A DNA stretch of 64,000 nucleotides from Aquabacterium sp. A3 (GTDB lineage Bacteria; Pseudomonadota; Gammaproteobacteria; Burkholderiales; Burkholderiaceae_C). The notes under the pieces were generated by a model. The model was not told the DNA's origin. It was given only the letters and a program-made list of their open reading frames with translations, and searched no databases. A program made the position numbers and the translations under genes. Location of the stretch: positions 1,984,001 through 2,048,000 of the forward strand of contig NZ_JBBPEV010000001.1 of assembly GCF_038069945.1 (NCBI RefSeq), in the 5' to 3' direction. Of the stretch, positions 9,501 through 17,541 are shown piece after piece. Numbering within the stretch: the stretch's first letter is position 1; every line of letters starts with the position of its first letter.

Positions 9501-10597
9501 TGGACAAGCATGCGCTGCTCGACATCATTCAAGCCAGGCTGAAGCTCAGAAGCCTCGATGCGCCACAACGGATTTCATGGCTGGTGGCCGGACTCAGCAT
9601 CGACCCAGAACCCATGGCGAAGGCATTGATCAAGTTCACGGGCAGCAGTCAAACACGCGCGGTTCAGATGGCGAATGCATTGATCAGCATGGGCGCGCGA
9701 TTGCCACACCGACTGGAGTTGCCGCCACCATTTTGGGCAAGCTTCATTGAACAGCTAGCGCCCCATGCCGAGCCGGATCGACCAGACCGCGACTTCTGGG
9801 TTGGCGAATCGAACCGCCGCCGCGAACTGGTGCACAGCATGATCGCGCGGCTGGCGGAATCCACTGAAACTGCGGCGGGCGAGGCGCTTCGCAGGTTGCG
9901 TGTCAATTCCCACACGATGCGATGGCGCCATGTGCTGGACGGAGCGCTAGCTGCCCACACACGCGCCGCGCGAGAAGCGGGGTTCAGGCACGCTTCAGCT
10001 GCATCGGTAGTCCAGACCTTGTACAGCAGGGAGCCGGCGAACGTTGCGGATCTGGCCGCGTTGACGGTGGATCATTTGCGACAGTTGGGCAAGGAGCTGC
10101 GTGGCGCCGAATGGAATGGCGTAGCGAGCTTCTGGCGATACCTGGCCACCAACAAAGCCAAGTCGCTTGAACAGCGTGTGCCAGAAATCGAGAACACCTG
10201 CCGAGATCGGCTCATGCCGCTGTTGCGAGCTCGCCTGATCAACATGTCGGTGCAACTGGAGAAGGAAGCTAGCGCACAACAAGACACACGAGCCGACTTG
10301 CGTGTCAGTGCCGTCATCAACCATCGTCGGGTGGTCGTACCGATCGAAATCAAGAAAGAAAACCACGAACAGATTTGGCTGGCCTGGCGAGACCAGCTTG
10401 AAGGCCGATATGCCACTGATCCTGCCGCCCAAGGTCACGGCGTTTACCTGGTGCTGTGGTTCGGACACTCACCAGAGAAAAGTCCGGAAGGCGTCAGGCC
10501 AAGAAATGCAGAAGACCTGGAACGGCTCCTAAGCGAACGCATCCCGGAGGCTGATCGTCACCGCCTAAAGGTGGTGGCACTTGATCTCAGCCTTTAA
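6515..10597 (+). CDS. NACHT-like STAND NTPase with C-terminal PD-(D/E)xK nuclease-like region
   Basis: A 1360-residue protein. ATG 6515 is preferred over ATG 6500 because 6500 lies inside the upstream gene, while GGGTGG sits about 7 bases before 6515. Walker A is APPGAGKT at 40-47. Walker B is LYIDGLDEA near 85-92; the DGLDE form is characteristic of NACHT/STAND NTPases. A winged-helix-like region with VHRSVAEYL follows near residue 310. Residues of about 350-1230 are long, helical and without a domain I recognise; this could be a repeat-type sensor. The last 100 residues contain D1261, then P-I-E-I-K-K (E1278, K1280), a PD-(D/E)xK nuclease-like signature. Bacterial NACHT proteins are often anti-phage sensors, but the usual order puts the effector at the N-terminus. 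A role in defence is inferred, not shown. Confidence 0.75.
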   Translation: MNLAAEVRIARHATAREAQGRSAVQPLSHWRYERAYVLLAPPGAGKTVAMVTEAEAHNGSPCVRAHDMMSPSWSPPALAPGQVLYIDGLDEARAGNGDGPRNRPLYAVCGILKAMGHPPFRLSCREADWIEALDGGIVSQLVGDQQPVVELKLEPLTEIEIRQILGARLSDGEAVDQFCRQAEQQGLMPVMGNPLFLRLMMEAADTQGRLPETRSQTFERACQSLALEANDVHRLEKRDRTPGTSELLSHAGMMCAIQLLSGAEGWTEDPLNSPDELHLKSLPLDVSQGVLRTVLETKLFKSEGDSIQPVHRSVAEYLGAKEIARRLRESALPVARVLALMCAEDGGVAQPLRGLHAWLAAHSPEHRLALIERDPLGVVLYGDVSDFSVKEKLHVLEALEREAKQFAWFRNGDWADHPFGGLGTADMQQTYQGFFENPDRSEAHQSMLHCVLDAITHGQPLPDLLPALDQVVRDHSYTPYTHTKAADAWLAQARLLSLDMRTALTWLHDIRQDVIDDPQDELAGTLLEALYPAHILPSEVMQYFRPPKAEYFHGSYMGFWRRELIPRTPTVALPILADGLADLDPDIESFRSHFDMPRVMANIIAAALNSLAEPIDASRVHRWLMTAVDEHGFWSLKGDEGQAIREWLSAHAQVQKSVLTLALPASTPPHFWEASQLLHGVRLPRDWHRWLLTLATQTSSEAIAKWCVEQAAYQAINPSVDSDITLSDVEEWCEAQRARWPAADAWREAIWSWPIDDAQGEHWRNQEQWRTTQMLQQVKRRERIAPHVEAMATGSAPSGLYHQMAMSYLGRYTDIHGATPEDRLCDYLGDAALLPVALEGMKKVLNRTDLPEATAILQAGRELRMHPLDPACLLGAELIASEDPDATKGWPDELTERLAAMWLTDGTGDEPTWYSSIVRSRVELVSQVFTQYVQGMLRHRAEGSITGLWTLNSEKGSAELAKRCLPAILEAFPAKANQAQLSHLNQSLLPAAIRHVDKHALLDIIQARLKLRSLDAPQRISWLVAGLSIDPEPMAKALIKFTGSSQTRAVQMANALISMGARLPHRLELPPPFWASFIEQLAPHAEPDRPDRDFWVGESNRRRELVHSMIARLAESTETAAGEALRRLRVNSHTMRWRHVLDGALAAHTRAAREAGFRHASAASVVQTLYSREPANVADLAALTVDHLRQLGKELRGAEWNGVASFWRYLATNKAKSLEQRVPEIENTCRDRLMPLLRARLINMSVQLEKEASAQQDTRADLRVSAVINHRRVVVPIEIKKENHEQIWLAWRDQLEGRYATDPAAQGHGVYLVLWFGHSPEKSPEGVRPRNAEDLERLLSERIPEADRHRLKVVALDLSL

Positions 10598-10610
10598 GCC
10601 ATCGAACGAA

Positions 10611-10635
10611 AAAGCGGGGACCCAGGCCCCGCTTT
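10611..10635. terminator. Bidirectional intrinsic terminator between the cassette and metK
   Basis: AAAGCGGGG and CCCCGCTTT form a perfect 9-bp stem with a 7-base loop. On the minus strand the stem runs on into a stretch of five T, so it is a good terminator for metK; on the plus strand the T-run is only three bases. It begins 14 bases after the NACHT gene. A second perfect 8-bp hairpin (10640-10647 with 10654-10661) follows. Confidence 0.75.
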
Positions 10636-10764
10636 GGCTGCGCATCAGGTGGATGATGCGCGAGTCTCTTGCAGCCCCGCAGCCGCACGCAGGGCGGCCG
10701 CCTTGTGGCTCGCGGCCTGACGGCCGCTCCCCGCAAGGCCCAGGAAGCCCTGCTGACGCAGGCC

Positions 10765-11952
10765 TCAGCCCTTCAGGCCCGCTGCGTCCCGCAGCGCCTG
10801 GGCCTTGTCCACCCGCTCCCAGGTGAACTCGGGCTCTTCGCGGCCGAAGTGGCCGTAGGCCGCCGTCTTGCTGTAGATGGGGCGCAGCAGGTCCAGCATC
10901 TGGATGATGCCCTTGGGGCGCAGGTCAAAGTGCGCCTCGACCAGCTTGGCGATTTCGTCATCAGGGATGACGCCCGTGCCTTCGGTGTACACCGTCACGT
11001 TCATGGGCTTGGCCACGCCGATGGCGTAGGCCACCTGCACCTGGCACTGCTTGGCCAGGCCGGCGGCCACCACGTTCTTGGCCACGTAGCGGGCGGCGTA
11101 GGCGGCCGAGCGGTCCACCTTCGTGGGATCCTTGCCCGAGAACGCGCCGCCGCCGTGCGGGCAGGCGCCGCCGTAGGTGTCCACGATAATCTTGCGGCCC
11201 GTCAGACCGCAGTCACCTTGCGGGCCCCCGATCACGAAGCGACCGGTGGGGTTGATCAGGTAGCGGGTGTTTTGCAGCCACTCCTTGGGCAGCACCGGCT
11301 TGATGATCTCTTCAATCACGGCCTCGGTGAACGAGGCCTTCATGGTGGTGGCGTTCTCGGACTGGTCAGGATGGTGCTGGGTGGACAGCACCACGGTGTC
11401 GATGCTGTGGGGCTTGCCGTCCACATAGCGCATCGTCACCTGGCTCTTGGCATCGGGGCGCAGGAAGGGCAGGCGGCCGTCCTTGCGCAACTGAGCCTGG
11501 CGCTCCACCAGGCGGTGGGCGTAGTAGATGGGCGCGGGCATCAGCTCGGGCGTCTCGTCGCAGGCGTAACCGAACATCAGGCCCTGATCACCGGCGCCGA
11601 TGTTGAGGTAGTCGTCGCTGGCGCGGTCCACGCCCTGGGCGATGTCGTTGGACTGCTTGTCGTACGCCACCAGCACGGCGCAACCCTTGTGGTCGATGCC
11701 GTAGTCGGTGTTGTCGTAGCCGATGCGCTTGATGGTGTCGCGGGCCACCTGGATGTAATCCACATTGGCCTGCGTGGTGATCTCGCCAGCCAGCACCACC
11801 AGACCGGTGTTGGTCAGGGTTTCAGCGGCCACGCGCGACACTGGGTCCTGCGCCAGGATGGCATCGAGGATGGCATCCGAGATCTGGTCGGCCACCTTGT
11901 CGGGGTGACCTTCAGAGACGGACTCGGAGGTGAAGAGGAAATCGTTCGCCAC
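10765..11952 (-). CDS. metK: S-adenosylmethionine synthetase
   Basis: A 395-residue protein that makes S-adenosylmethionine from methionine and ATP. The start is taken at GTG 11952, giving the standard N-terminus [19 protein letters not shown]; a GGAG lies 9 bases upstream. The frame stays open to 12060 but the extra 36 residues have no counterpart in the family. Signature motifs are present: [12 protein letters not shown] and the GGGAFSGKD phosphate-binding loop. Metal and substrate residues in [11 protein letters not shown] are intact. The gene converges on the NACHT cassette, with a shared terminator at 10611-10635. No SAM or SAH riboswitch fold was recognised upstream. Confidence 0.98.
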   Translation of the reverse strand: MANDFLFTSESVSEGHPDKVADQISDAILDAILAQDPVSRVAAETLTNTGLVVLAGEITTQANVDYIQVARDTIKRIGYDNTDYGIDHKGCAVLVAYDKQSNDIAQGVDRASDDYLNIGAGDQGLMFGYACDETPELMPAPIYYAHRLVERQAQLRKDGRLPFLRPDAKSQVTMRYVDGKPHSIDTVVLSTQHHPDQSENATTMKASFTEAVIEEIIKPVLPKEWLQNTRYLINPTGRFVIGGPQGDCGLTGRKIIVDTYGGACPHGGGAFSGKDPTKVDRSAAYAARYVAKNVVAAGLAKQCQVQVAYAIGVAKPMNVTVYTEGTGVIPDDEIAKLVEAHFDLRPKGIIQMLDLLRPIYSKTAAYGHFGREEPEFTWERVDKAQALRDAAGLKG

Positions 11953-12311
11953 GGTGAAAAGCTCCGGTTGATGGTTCAAGGGCCTCGGCGTCGCCGGGGC
12001 TGTGGAACGGTTTCCGGGCAGCGGCGAACGCTTTAGCGGCATTTGTGAATCGCCCCGCAAGTTGTCCTGTTAACTCGGCGATGTGGTGTTGAGTGTAGCG
12101 GATCACGCCCCTGGTGGGCGATGTGGTGCAAATGGCCCACGAGGCCCCTGGGACGACGGCCCCTAAGCCTAGGGAGTGCTCAAACCTGCGACTGGGTTCA
12201 AGGTGCAAACACATTTGCACAAATTCATCATCACCAGCCCCCCAATCTGACAGACGCCATCGCCATCGGCGATGAGCTTGAGCTGTGCTGTTAAGCCGAA
12301 AGGACATTGAC
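11953..12311. other. Intergenic region between metK and the secreted Cys-rich protein
   Basis: This 359-base divergent region is the only gene-free stretch over 300 bases. It holds the metK leader (the GGAG before GTG 11952), a 12-base direct repeat GGCGATGTGGTG at 12077-12088 and 12117-12128, and a perfect 7-4-7 inverted repeat at 12203-12220. The AAAGGA before ATG 12312 is the ribosome binding site of the next gene. I see no convincing coding sequence, RNA gene or riboswitch in it. Confidence 0.5.
12203..12220. promoter_or_regulatory. Inverted repeat, possible operator
   Basis: GTGCAAACACATTTGCAC is a perfect 7-bp inverted repeat with a 4-bp spacer, about 90 bases before ATG 12312. A related half-site, GGTGCAAATGG, lies at 12125-12135. 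Symmetry and position suggest a repressor or activator site for the divergent pair, but no regulator gene is adjacent. Confidence 0.4.
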
Positions 12312-13124
12312 ATGAGGGCATTCTTCAACCGCAGTGCCAGGATCGCCAACTGCCTGTTGTGGCTGAGTGCACTCATGGCGCTCGCCACGCCAGCCTGGTC
12401 TGACGATCAACCAACGCGAGAGTGTCGTGACTCGGTGATCGTCGGGAAACCAGGGGCCTGGGACACCATCTGGAATGCCGCCCAACGCAATGCCCGCATT
12501 CGTTGGCGCCAAGAGGTGCGGGCCACCTCGACGTTTGGCAGCGCGTGGGACGACTGGGGGCTGGCCGAGCGAAGCGTTCCGTTTTCGGATTGCCGTGATG
12601 GCTATTGCTGCCGCACCAAGCGCATCTGGGGCGTCAAGTGGCATCAATGCAGCGCTTACGCGCAACCGTGCCGGTACGTCGATGTGCCGCGTGATGGCGC
12701 GATCGATGCGACCGCCGTGCCCCCCAGGCGCGGCGGCGCGGCCTTGGTCATCAAGTCCATGTCCTTGAAGGCTCAACGGGTCAGCCGCGACAACGAGTGC
12801 CCGGCCGTGGTCATGTTGCGCGCCACGCTCACCGCCACGGGCCAGATCGGCTCGGTCCGCCTGAGACTGAACGGCGACGACACCACCAACAGCGTCATCC
12901 TGCATGCCAGCGACTTCGAACGCGGCGCCGACGGCCAGAAAGCGGCCACTTACAGCTTCCAGCGGGTGTTTCAAGGTGCCATCGACCGACGCTACTGGCT
13001 GTCAGTGAATGGCCCCACCGAATGGGGAAATGCGCCTCGCCGCATGAACCCGACTCGGGTCTCGTTGAACTGCCGCCGTGGCGACATTGGACAGCTGGGC
13101 ACCGAGATGCCGCAGCACGAGTGA
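12312..13124 (+). CDS. Secreted cysteine-rich protein of unknown function
   Basis: I do not recognise the family. From ATG 12312 (AAAGGA 7 bases upstream) it is 270 residues, with a signal peptide ending near ATPAWSDDQ. An upstream in-frame ATG at 12285 would add nine residues without a ribosome binding site. The mature protein has a Cys cluster in its first half (CRDS, SDCRDGYCC, HQCSAYAQPC), probably disulfide-bonded in the periplasm or outside the cell. The second half (MLRATLTATGQIGSVRLRLNG) looks like a beta-sandwich. It sits alone between metK and the lipid A acyltransferases, which are usually neighbours in Burkholderiales, so it is probably a lineage-specific insertion. Confidence 0.75.
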   Translation: MRAFFNRSARIANCLLWLSALMALATPAWSDDQPTRECRDSVIVGKPGAWDTIWNAAQRNARIRWRQEVRATSTFGSAWDDWGLAERSVPFSDCRDGYCCRTKRIWGVKWHQCSAYAQPCRYVDVPRDGAIDATAVPPRRGGAALVIKSMSLKAQRVSRDNECPAVVMLRATLTATGQIGSVRLRLNGDDTTNSVILHASDFERGADGQKAATYSFQRVFQGAIDRRYWLSVNGPTEWGNAPRRMNPTRVSLNCRRGDIGQLGTEMPQHE

Positions 13125-13214
13125 CGCCCCAGCCCTCGGGGGGCAACACGCGCCTTGAGGGATCACTTGCCAGGATCTGAGAAGATTCGCAGCTTGTTTG
13201 CATCTTCCAGACCC

Positions 13215-14126
13215 ATGAGCCGCCTGTTTTTTTTGCTGTCATCCTGGCCTCTGGCCGTGCTGCACCCCCTGGGCAGCGTGCTGGGGTGGCTGGCTTACCT
13301 GCTGTCGCCCAGCTACCGGCGGCATGTGCGGGCGCACACCCGCCAGGCCGGGTTGGGCTGGTGGCAGCGCTGGCAGGCCGTGGCCCACGCCGGGCGCATG
13401 GTGGCCGAGCTGCCCCGCCTGTGGGCCTGGCCACGTGAAGTGCCGCTGGGCGCACGGGTGCGGTGGGAAGGCGCCGAGGCGATCGACCAGGCGCTGGACG
13501 ATTCGCGCGGCCTGCTGATCCTCACGCCGCATCTGGGCTGCTTCGAGATGGTGGCCATGGCCTACGCCGAGCGGTTTGGGCCACGCGCACCCATGACCGC
13601 CCTGTACCGGCCCGCCCGGCAAGCCTGGCTGGCCCAGGTCATGATCGACGCCCGCAGCCGGCCTGGCCTGAACACCAGCCCGGCCACGCTGGCGGGCGTG
13701 CGGGCCATGCTGCGTGCGCTCAAACGGGGTGAAACGGTGGGCATCCTGCCCGACCAGGTGCCCCCGGAGGGCATGGGCCAGTGGGCGCCTTTTTTTGGGC
13801 GCCCGGCCTACACCATGACCATGGCCCCGAAGCTGGTGGCCCAGACCGGTTGCGCCGTGGTGCTGATGCGCGGTGAGCGCCTGGGGCCCTGGGCGCGCTG
13901 GCGCCAGGGGTGTGAGTACGTGGTGCACGCCCAGCGGGTGGACGCCGCCATGGCCGCCCAGTTGGCCAGCGCAGACACGGCACAATCCACGCTCACCCTC
14001 AACCAACTGATGGAATCCACCATCATGCAAGCACCCGAGCAGTACCTGTGGGGCTACAACCGATACAAGGGGCCGCGCGCCGAAGCGCTCACCTCGGCCG
14101 ACGTCAAGGGCGGGGCCGGCGCATGA
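13215..14126 (+). CDS. Lysophospholipid / lipid A acyltransferase, LpxL-HtrB family (first copy)
   Basis: A 303-residue inner-membrane acyltransferase. The start at ATG 13215 (MSRLFFLLSSW) places the membrane anchor at the N-terminus; an upstream ATG at 13155 would add a polar extension atypical for the family. The catalytic H-x4-E motif is in TPHLGCFEMV, and a second conserved block is GILPDQVPPEGMG with FFGRP. Members add secondary acyl chains to lipid A or related lipids. The stop codon overlaps the start of a second family member (ATGA), so the two are translationally coupled. Paired LpxL-type genes upstream of dapF are common in Burkholderiales. Which acyl chain each copy adds cannot be read from sequence. 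Confidence 0.88.
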   Translation: MSRLFFLLSSWPLAVLHPLGSVLGWLAYLLSPSYRRHVRAHTRQAGLGWWQRWQAVAHAGRMVAELPRLWAWPREVPLGARVRWEGAEAIDQALDDSRGLLILTPHLGCFEMVAMAYAERFGPRAPMTALYRPARQAWLAQVMIDARSRPGLNTSPATLAGVRAMLRALKRGETVGILPDQVPPEGMGQWAPFFGRPAYTMTMAPKLVAQTGCAVVLMRGERLGPWARWRQGCEYVVHAQRVDAAMAAQLASADTAQSTLTLNQLMESTIMQAPEQYLWGYNRYKGPRAEALTSADVKGGAGA

Positions 14127-15031
14127 CCGCCTGGCTGAAAGAGGGCGGCATCCGCCTGGGCCTGGGCCTGCTGTGGCTGCTGCACTGGCTGCCACTGCCC
14201 GTGCTGGCCGCCTTCGCGCGCGGGCTGGGCCGGCTGTTGTACCGCCTGGCGGGCTCGCGCCGTCGCGTGGCGCTGCGCAACCTGGCCCTGTGCTTTCCTG
14301 ACATGGACGAGCCAGCGCGCCAGGCCCTGGCGCGCGAACACTTTCAGTGGCTGACACAAAGCCTGCTGGACCGGGCTGTGCTGTGGTGGGCGCCACAGGC
14401 GCGCATCCGGCGCCTGATCCAGGTGGAGGGCGACATCGAGCTGGCCGAGCGCCTGTGGCAAACCCGCCAGCAGGCCACGATGTGGTTGTGCCCGCATTTT
14501 GTGGGCCTGGACGTGGCCGGTGCGGCCATCTTGCTCAAACAGCCCCGACCCGGCGCCTCGATCTACCAGGCGCAAAGCCACCCGCTGATGGACCGCCTCA
14601 TGAAACGCGGACGCCTGCGCTTTGGCAATGCCGAGATCTTCCCGCGCCAGGACTCGGTCAAGCCGCTGTTGCGGGCCATCAAGGCCGGGCACGGCTTCTT
14701 CAACCTGCCCGACATGGATTTCGGGCGCAGAGACGCCGCCTTCGTGCCCTTCTTCGGCGTGCCGGCGGCCACCTTGCTGGCGCCCTCGCGCATGTCGCGC
14801 CTGCTGGGCATGGCGGTGCAGCCCGTGATCACCGAGATCCTGCCCGGGGGGCGGGGCTGGCGCGTGCGTTTTCTCACGCCGCTGAAGGACTTTCCCACCG
14901 CCGATGCCGAGGCCGACACCGCCCGCCTCAACCAGTTCATCGAATCGCAGATCCAGCGCATGCCGGCCCAGTACCTGTGGGTGCACAAGCGCTTCAAAAC
15001 CCGCCCGGCAGGCAGCCCCGGCCTGTACTGA
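14123..15031 (+). CDS. Lipid A biosynthesis acyltransferase, LpxL-HtrB family (second copy)
   Basis: A 302-residue membrane acyltransferase starting at ATG 14123 within the stop codon of the preceding gene. The N-terminal hydrophobic helix ([20 protein letters not shown]) is followed by the conserved [15 protein letters not shown] segment of LpxL proteins. The catalytic motif is H-x4-D in [12 protein letters not shown]. The C-terminal [14 protein letters not shown] is a family hallmark. It looks closer to canonical LpxL/HtrB than the first copy. The pair probably completes lipid A acylation at the inner membrane. Confidence 0.92.
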   Translation: MTAWLKEGGIRLGLGLLWLLHWLPLPVLAAFARGLGRLLYRLAGSRRRVALRNLALCFPDMDEPARQALAREHFQWLTQSLLDRAVLWWAPQARIRRLIQVEGDIELAERLWQTRQQATMWLCPHFVGLDVAGAAILLKQPRPGASIYQAQSHPLMDRLMKRGRLRFGNAEIFPRQDSVKPLLRAIKAGHGFFNLPDMDFGRRDAAFVPFFGVPAATLLAPSRMSRLLGMAVQPVITEILPGGRGWRVRFLTPLKDFPTADAEADTARLNQFIESQIQRMPAQYLWVHKRFKTRPAGSPGLY

Positions 15032-15128
15032 ACGCCTCAAGTTCGGGGCCCGCGCGCCGATACCGAGCCAAGGCGTCACCTCCGCGCAGCGAAGTGCTGG
15101 CGCCTCATCGAACGAGGAGCGCACCCGC

Positions 15129-16691
15129 ATGAACTGGATCACCTGGCTGAGAAATTACTCCATCCGATCGCGCCTGCTGATCTGCATGGGCCTGGTGGTG
15201 GCCATCGGCACCATCGTGGGCGGCGGCATGAGCTGGCAGTTGCTCAAACTGCAAGACGAATTCACGAAGTTCGCTGCCCAGGAGTTCACCGCCACGCAGC
15301 GCATGGCCGAACTGGCGGGCCACATGAGCCAGCTGCGCGGCTTCGAAAAAAACGCCATGATCAACGCGGGCGACTCGGTCTCGGCCGAAGAGGCCCTCAA
15401 GGCCTGGGATGAGTCGCTCAAGCGCACGCTGGGCACCCTGGACGCCGTGGTGGCCTCGGCACCGGCCGACGATGTGCGCGTGACCGCCGAACAACTCAAA
15501 GAGCAGCTCCAGGCCTATGGCCAGAGCATGCGCCCCACGCTGGAGCTGGTGGCCTCCTTGGCCCTGGGTTCGTCGGCAGAAGCCTTCCAGTCCAGTGGCC
15601 CGGCCCGTGAGCTGGCCCTGGAGGTGGAAAAAGCCCAATCGGCCCTGCATGCGCGCGTGACCGAGCTGGCCAACACCCGGCGTGATGCGGCCGAAGACAG
15701 TGCCAACATGGCCATCATCGCCCTGTGGGCCTTGCTGCTGTCGCCCGGCATCATCTTCCTGCCCTTGATGGGCCTGACCATCGTGTCGATCACGGGCCCG
15801 CTCAAACGGGCCGAAGAAATCACCGAGGCCATCTCGCATGGCGACCTGACGCGCGACATCAACCCCCGAGGCCAGGACGAGATCGCCCGACTGATGCAGT
15901 CCATGCGGCTGATGCAGGACGGCCTGCGCGAGATGGTGGCCTCGGTGCGCGAGTCCTCCGAGAGCATGCTGACGGCCAGCACCGAGATCGCCGCAGGCAA
16001 CCAGGACCTGTCGAACCGCACCGAACAAACCGCCTCGAACCTGCAGTCGGCCGCCTCCTCCATGGACGAACTGAGCAAGACCGTGGAGCACTCGGCGGAG
16101 GCCGCCACCGAGGCCAACCGCCTGGCCGACACGGCCAGCACCCAGGCCAGCACGGGTGGCGAGGTGGTCGAGAGCGTGGTTAGCCAGATGGAGCAGATCA
16201 GCCAGGCCTCGCGCCAGATCAGCGACATCATCGGCGTGATCGACGGCATCGCCTTCCAGACCAACATCCTGGCGCTCAACGCCGCCGTGGAGGCCGCCCG
16301 TGCCGGCGAACAGGGCCGGGGCTTTGCGGTGGTGGCCGGCGAAGTGCGTTCGCTGGCCCAGCGCAGTGCCGAGGCCGCCCGCGAGATCAAGGGCCTGATC
16401 GGCCAGTCGGTCGACCGCGTGGAGGTGGGCTCGCAAAAGGTGCGCGAGGCAGGCTCGGTGATGACCGAGATCGTGTCGTCCATCCAGCGCGTGAGCCACG
16501 CCATGGGCGAGATCGCCGAGGCCACGCGCCAGCAATCCAGCGGCATTGGTCAGGTCACCCACTCGGTGACCGAACTGGACCACATGACCCAGCAGAACGC
16601 CGCCCTGGTCGAGCAATCGGCCGCCGCCGCCGACAGCCTGCGCCAGCAGGCCCGGGATCTGGCCCAGGCCGTGCAACGCTTCAGGGTGTGA
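15129..16691 (+). CDS. Methyl-accepting chemotaxis protein
   Basis: A 520-residue transmembrane chemoreceptor. ATG 15129 is preceded by GAGGAG about 10 bases upstream. TM1 is about residues 15-38, then a four-helix-bundle periplasmic domain of about 150 residues, TM2 near 195-222 ([20 protein letters not shown]), a HAMP domain and the cytoplasmic signalling coiled coil. The hairpin tip [20 protein letters not shown] is canonical and binds CheA/CheW. No C-terminal CheR-tethering pentapeptide is present. It sits between lpxL-type genes and dapF with no chemotaxis genes nearby, an orphan receptor. It ends 3 bases from the convergent PEP-CTERM gene. The ligand is unknown. Confidence 0.95.
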   Translation: MNWITWLRNYSIRSRLLICMGLVVAIGTIVGGGMSWQLLKLQDEFTKFAAQEFTATQRMAELAGHMSQLRGFEKNAMINAGDSVSAEEALKAWDESLKRTLGTLDAVVASAPADDVRVTAEQLKEQLQAYGQSMRPTLELVASLALGSSAEAFQSSGPARELALEVEKAQSALHARVTELANTRRDAAEDSANMAIIALWALLLSPGIIFLPLMGLTIVSITGPLKRAEEITEAISHGDLTRDINPRGQDEIARLMQSMRLMQDGLREMVASVRESSESMLTASTEIAAGNQDLSNRTEQTASNLQSAASSMDELSKTVEHSAEAATEANRLADTASTQASTGGEVVESVVSQMEQISQASRQISDIIGVIDGIAFQTNILALNAAVEAARAGEQGRGFAVVAGEVRSLAQRSAEAAREIKGLIGQSVDRVEVGSQKVREAGSVMTEIVSSIQRVSHAMGEIAEATRQQSSGIGQVTHSVTELDHMTQQNAALVEQSAAAADSLRQQARDLAQAVQRFRV

Positions 16692-16694
16692 CGC

Positions 16695-17438
16695 TCAGCG
16701 GCGCGTGCGGCGGGTGGCCCCCAGCCCCGCCACCGTCACCAGCCCTGCAGCCAACAGGCCCAGGGTCGTGGGTTCAGGCACGGCCGAGATCACCAGCCCC
16801 TCAGAGATGCCTTGCGTGGGAATGCTGCGGTTGTAGCCCGACATGGACGCCGGCATCCAGCCCAGCGCGGTGCCACGCTCGAAGTACAGCCCAAACGTGG
16901 CGTTGAAGCCGAAATTGGTCAAGCCGGTGGCGGTGCCTTCGGCCATGCCGTTGCCCCGCTGCGTCCAGCTGACGCTGTCGGCGGTGTACTCGATGACCCA
17001 CTCACTGCCGTCTTCGGCATAGGTGCCGTAGCCCCGGTCAAACAGCGTGGCATAACCTGTGCCCGCCCAGTAGGTGAGCTTGTCGCCGGCCTCGGTGTAG
17101 AAGCCCTGGGGCGTGGCCGCGCCCAGCACGGTAGCGCCCGGCGCATAGCTCACGGTGTAGGTGAAGGCCAGGCTGCTGGGGCTGGTGTTGTAGACGTCGT
17201 ACTGCACCCGCGTGACGGGCAGCGGTGGATCCACCTCGGTGAGCAGGCTGCCGCCGGCGTGGTAGCCACTCACGCTGGGCGCGTCGTCCACCGAGTTCAC
17301 CTGGAACGGCCCCAGGCTGCCCGTCAGGGTGCTGGGCGTGCCGCGCTCCAGGGTGAGGGCCTGGGCGGTGCCGGCCAGCATCAAGGTGCTCAGGGCCCAG
17401 CCGGCCGGGCGAATCAGGGGTCGGACATCGGTGCGCAT
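16695..17438 (-). CDS. PEP-CTERM sorting-signal surface protein
   Basis: A 247-residue exported protein. ATG 17438 is chosen because GGAGG lies 8 bases upstream and a signal peptide follows (LSTLMLAGTAQALT). The frame is open further upstream but that part is antisense to dapF. The C-terminus is a full PEP-CTERM signal: VPEP, a hydrophobic helix (LGLLAAGLVTVAGLGA) and the basic tail RRTRR. Such proteins are processed by exosortase/EpsH and are associated with extracellular polysaccharide. The mature region is beta-rich (YDVYNTSPSSLAFTYTVSY) and unassigned. It lies between the chemoreceptor and dapF, a position unrelated to its function. Confidence 0.88.
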   Translation of the reverse strand: MRTDVRPLIRPAGWALSTLMLAGTAQALTLERGTPSTLTGSLGPFQVNSVDDAPSVSGYHAGGSLLTEVDPPLPVTRVQYDVYNTSPSSLAFTYTVSYAPGATVLGAATPQGFYTEAGDKLTYWAGTGYATLFDRGYGTYAEDGSEWVIEYTADSVSWTQRGNGMAEGTATGLTNFGFNATFGLYFERGTALGWMPASMSGYNRSIPTQGISEGLVISAVPEPTTLGLLAAGLVTVAGLGATRRTRR

Positions 17439-17541
17439 GGTGCATGCCTCCAGAGTGATCGTGCCCGCATGATGGGCAAGCGCCGCCACAAAGTGCATCC
17501 CTAAGATGTCAGTGGTTTGGTAACCGACCGATAATCCCCGG

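Noticed and set aside
5040..10764. Flanking direct repeats or attachment sites of the NTPase cassette
   Set aside because: I compared the flanks (about 5040-5170 and 10600-10760) and saw no matching repeat, so no mobile-element boundary is claimed.
11953..12060. 36-residue N-terminal extension of MetK
   Set aside because: Standard MetK starts at [10 protein letters not shown]; the GTG at 11952 has GGAG upstream and the extension is rich in Pro/Arg with no family counterpart.
12061..12311. SAM/SAH riboswitch upstream of metK
   Set aside because: The direct repeats GGCGATGTGGTG and the short hairpins do not form any riboswitch core I recognise; only an inverted repeat was kept.
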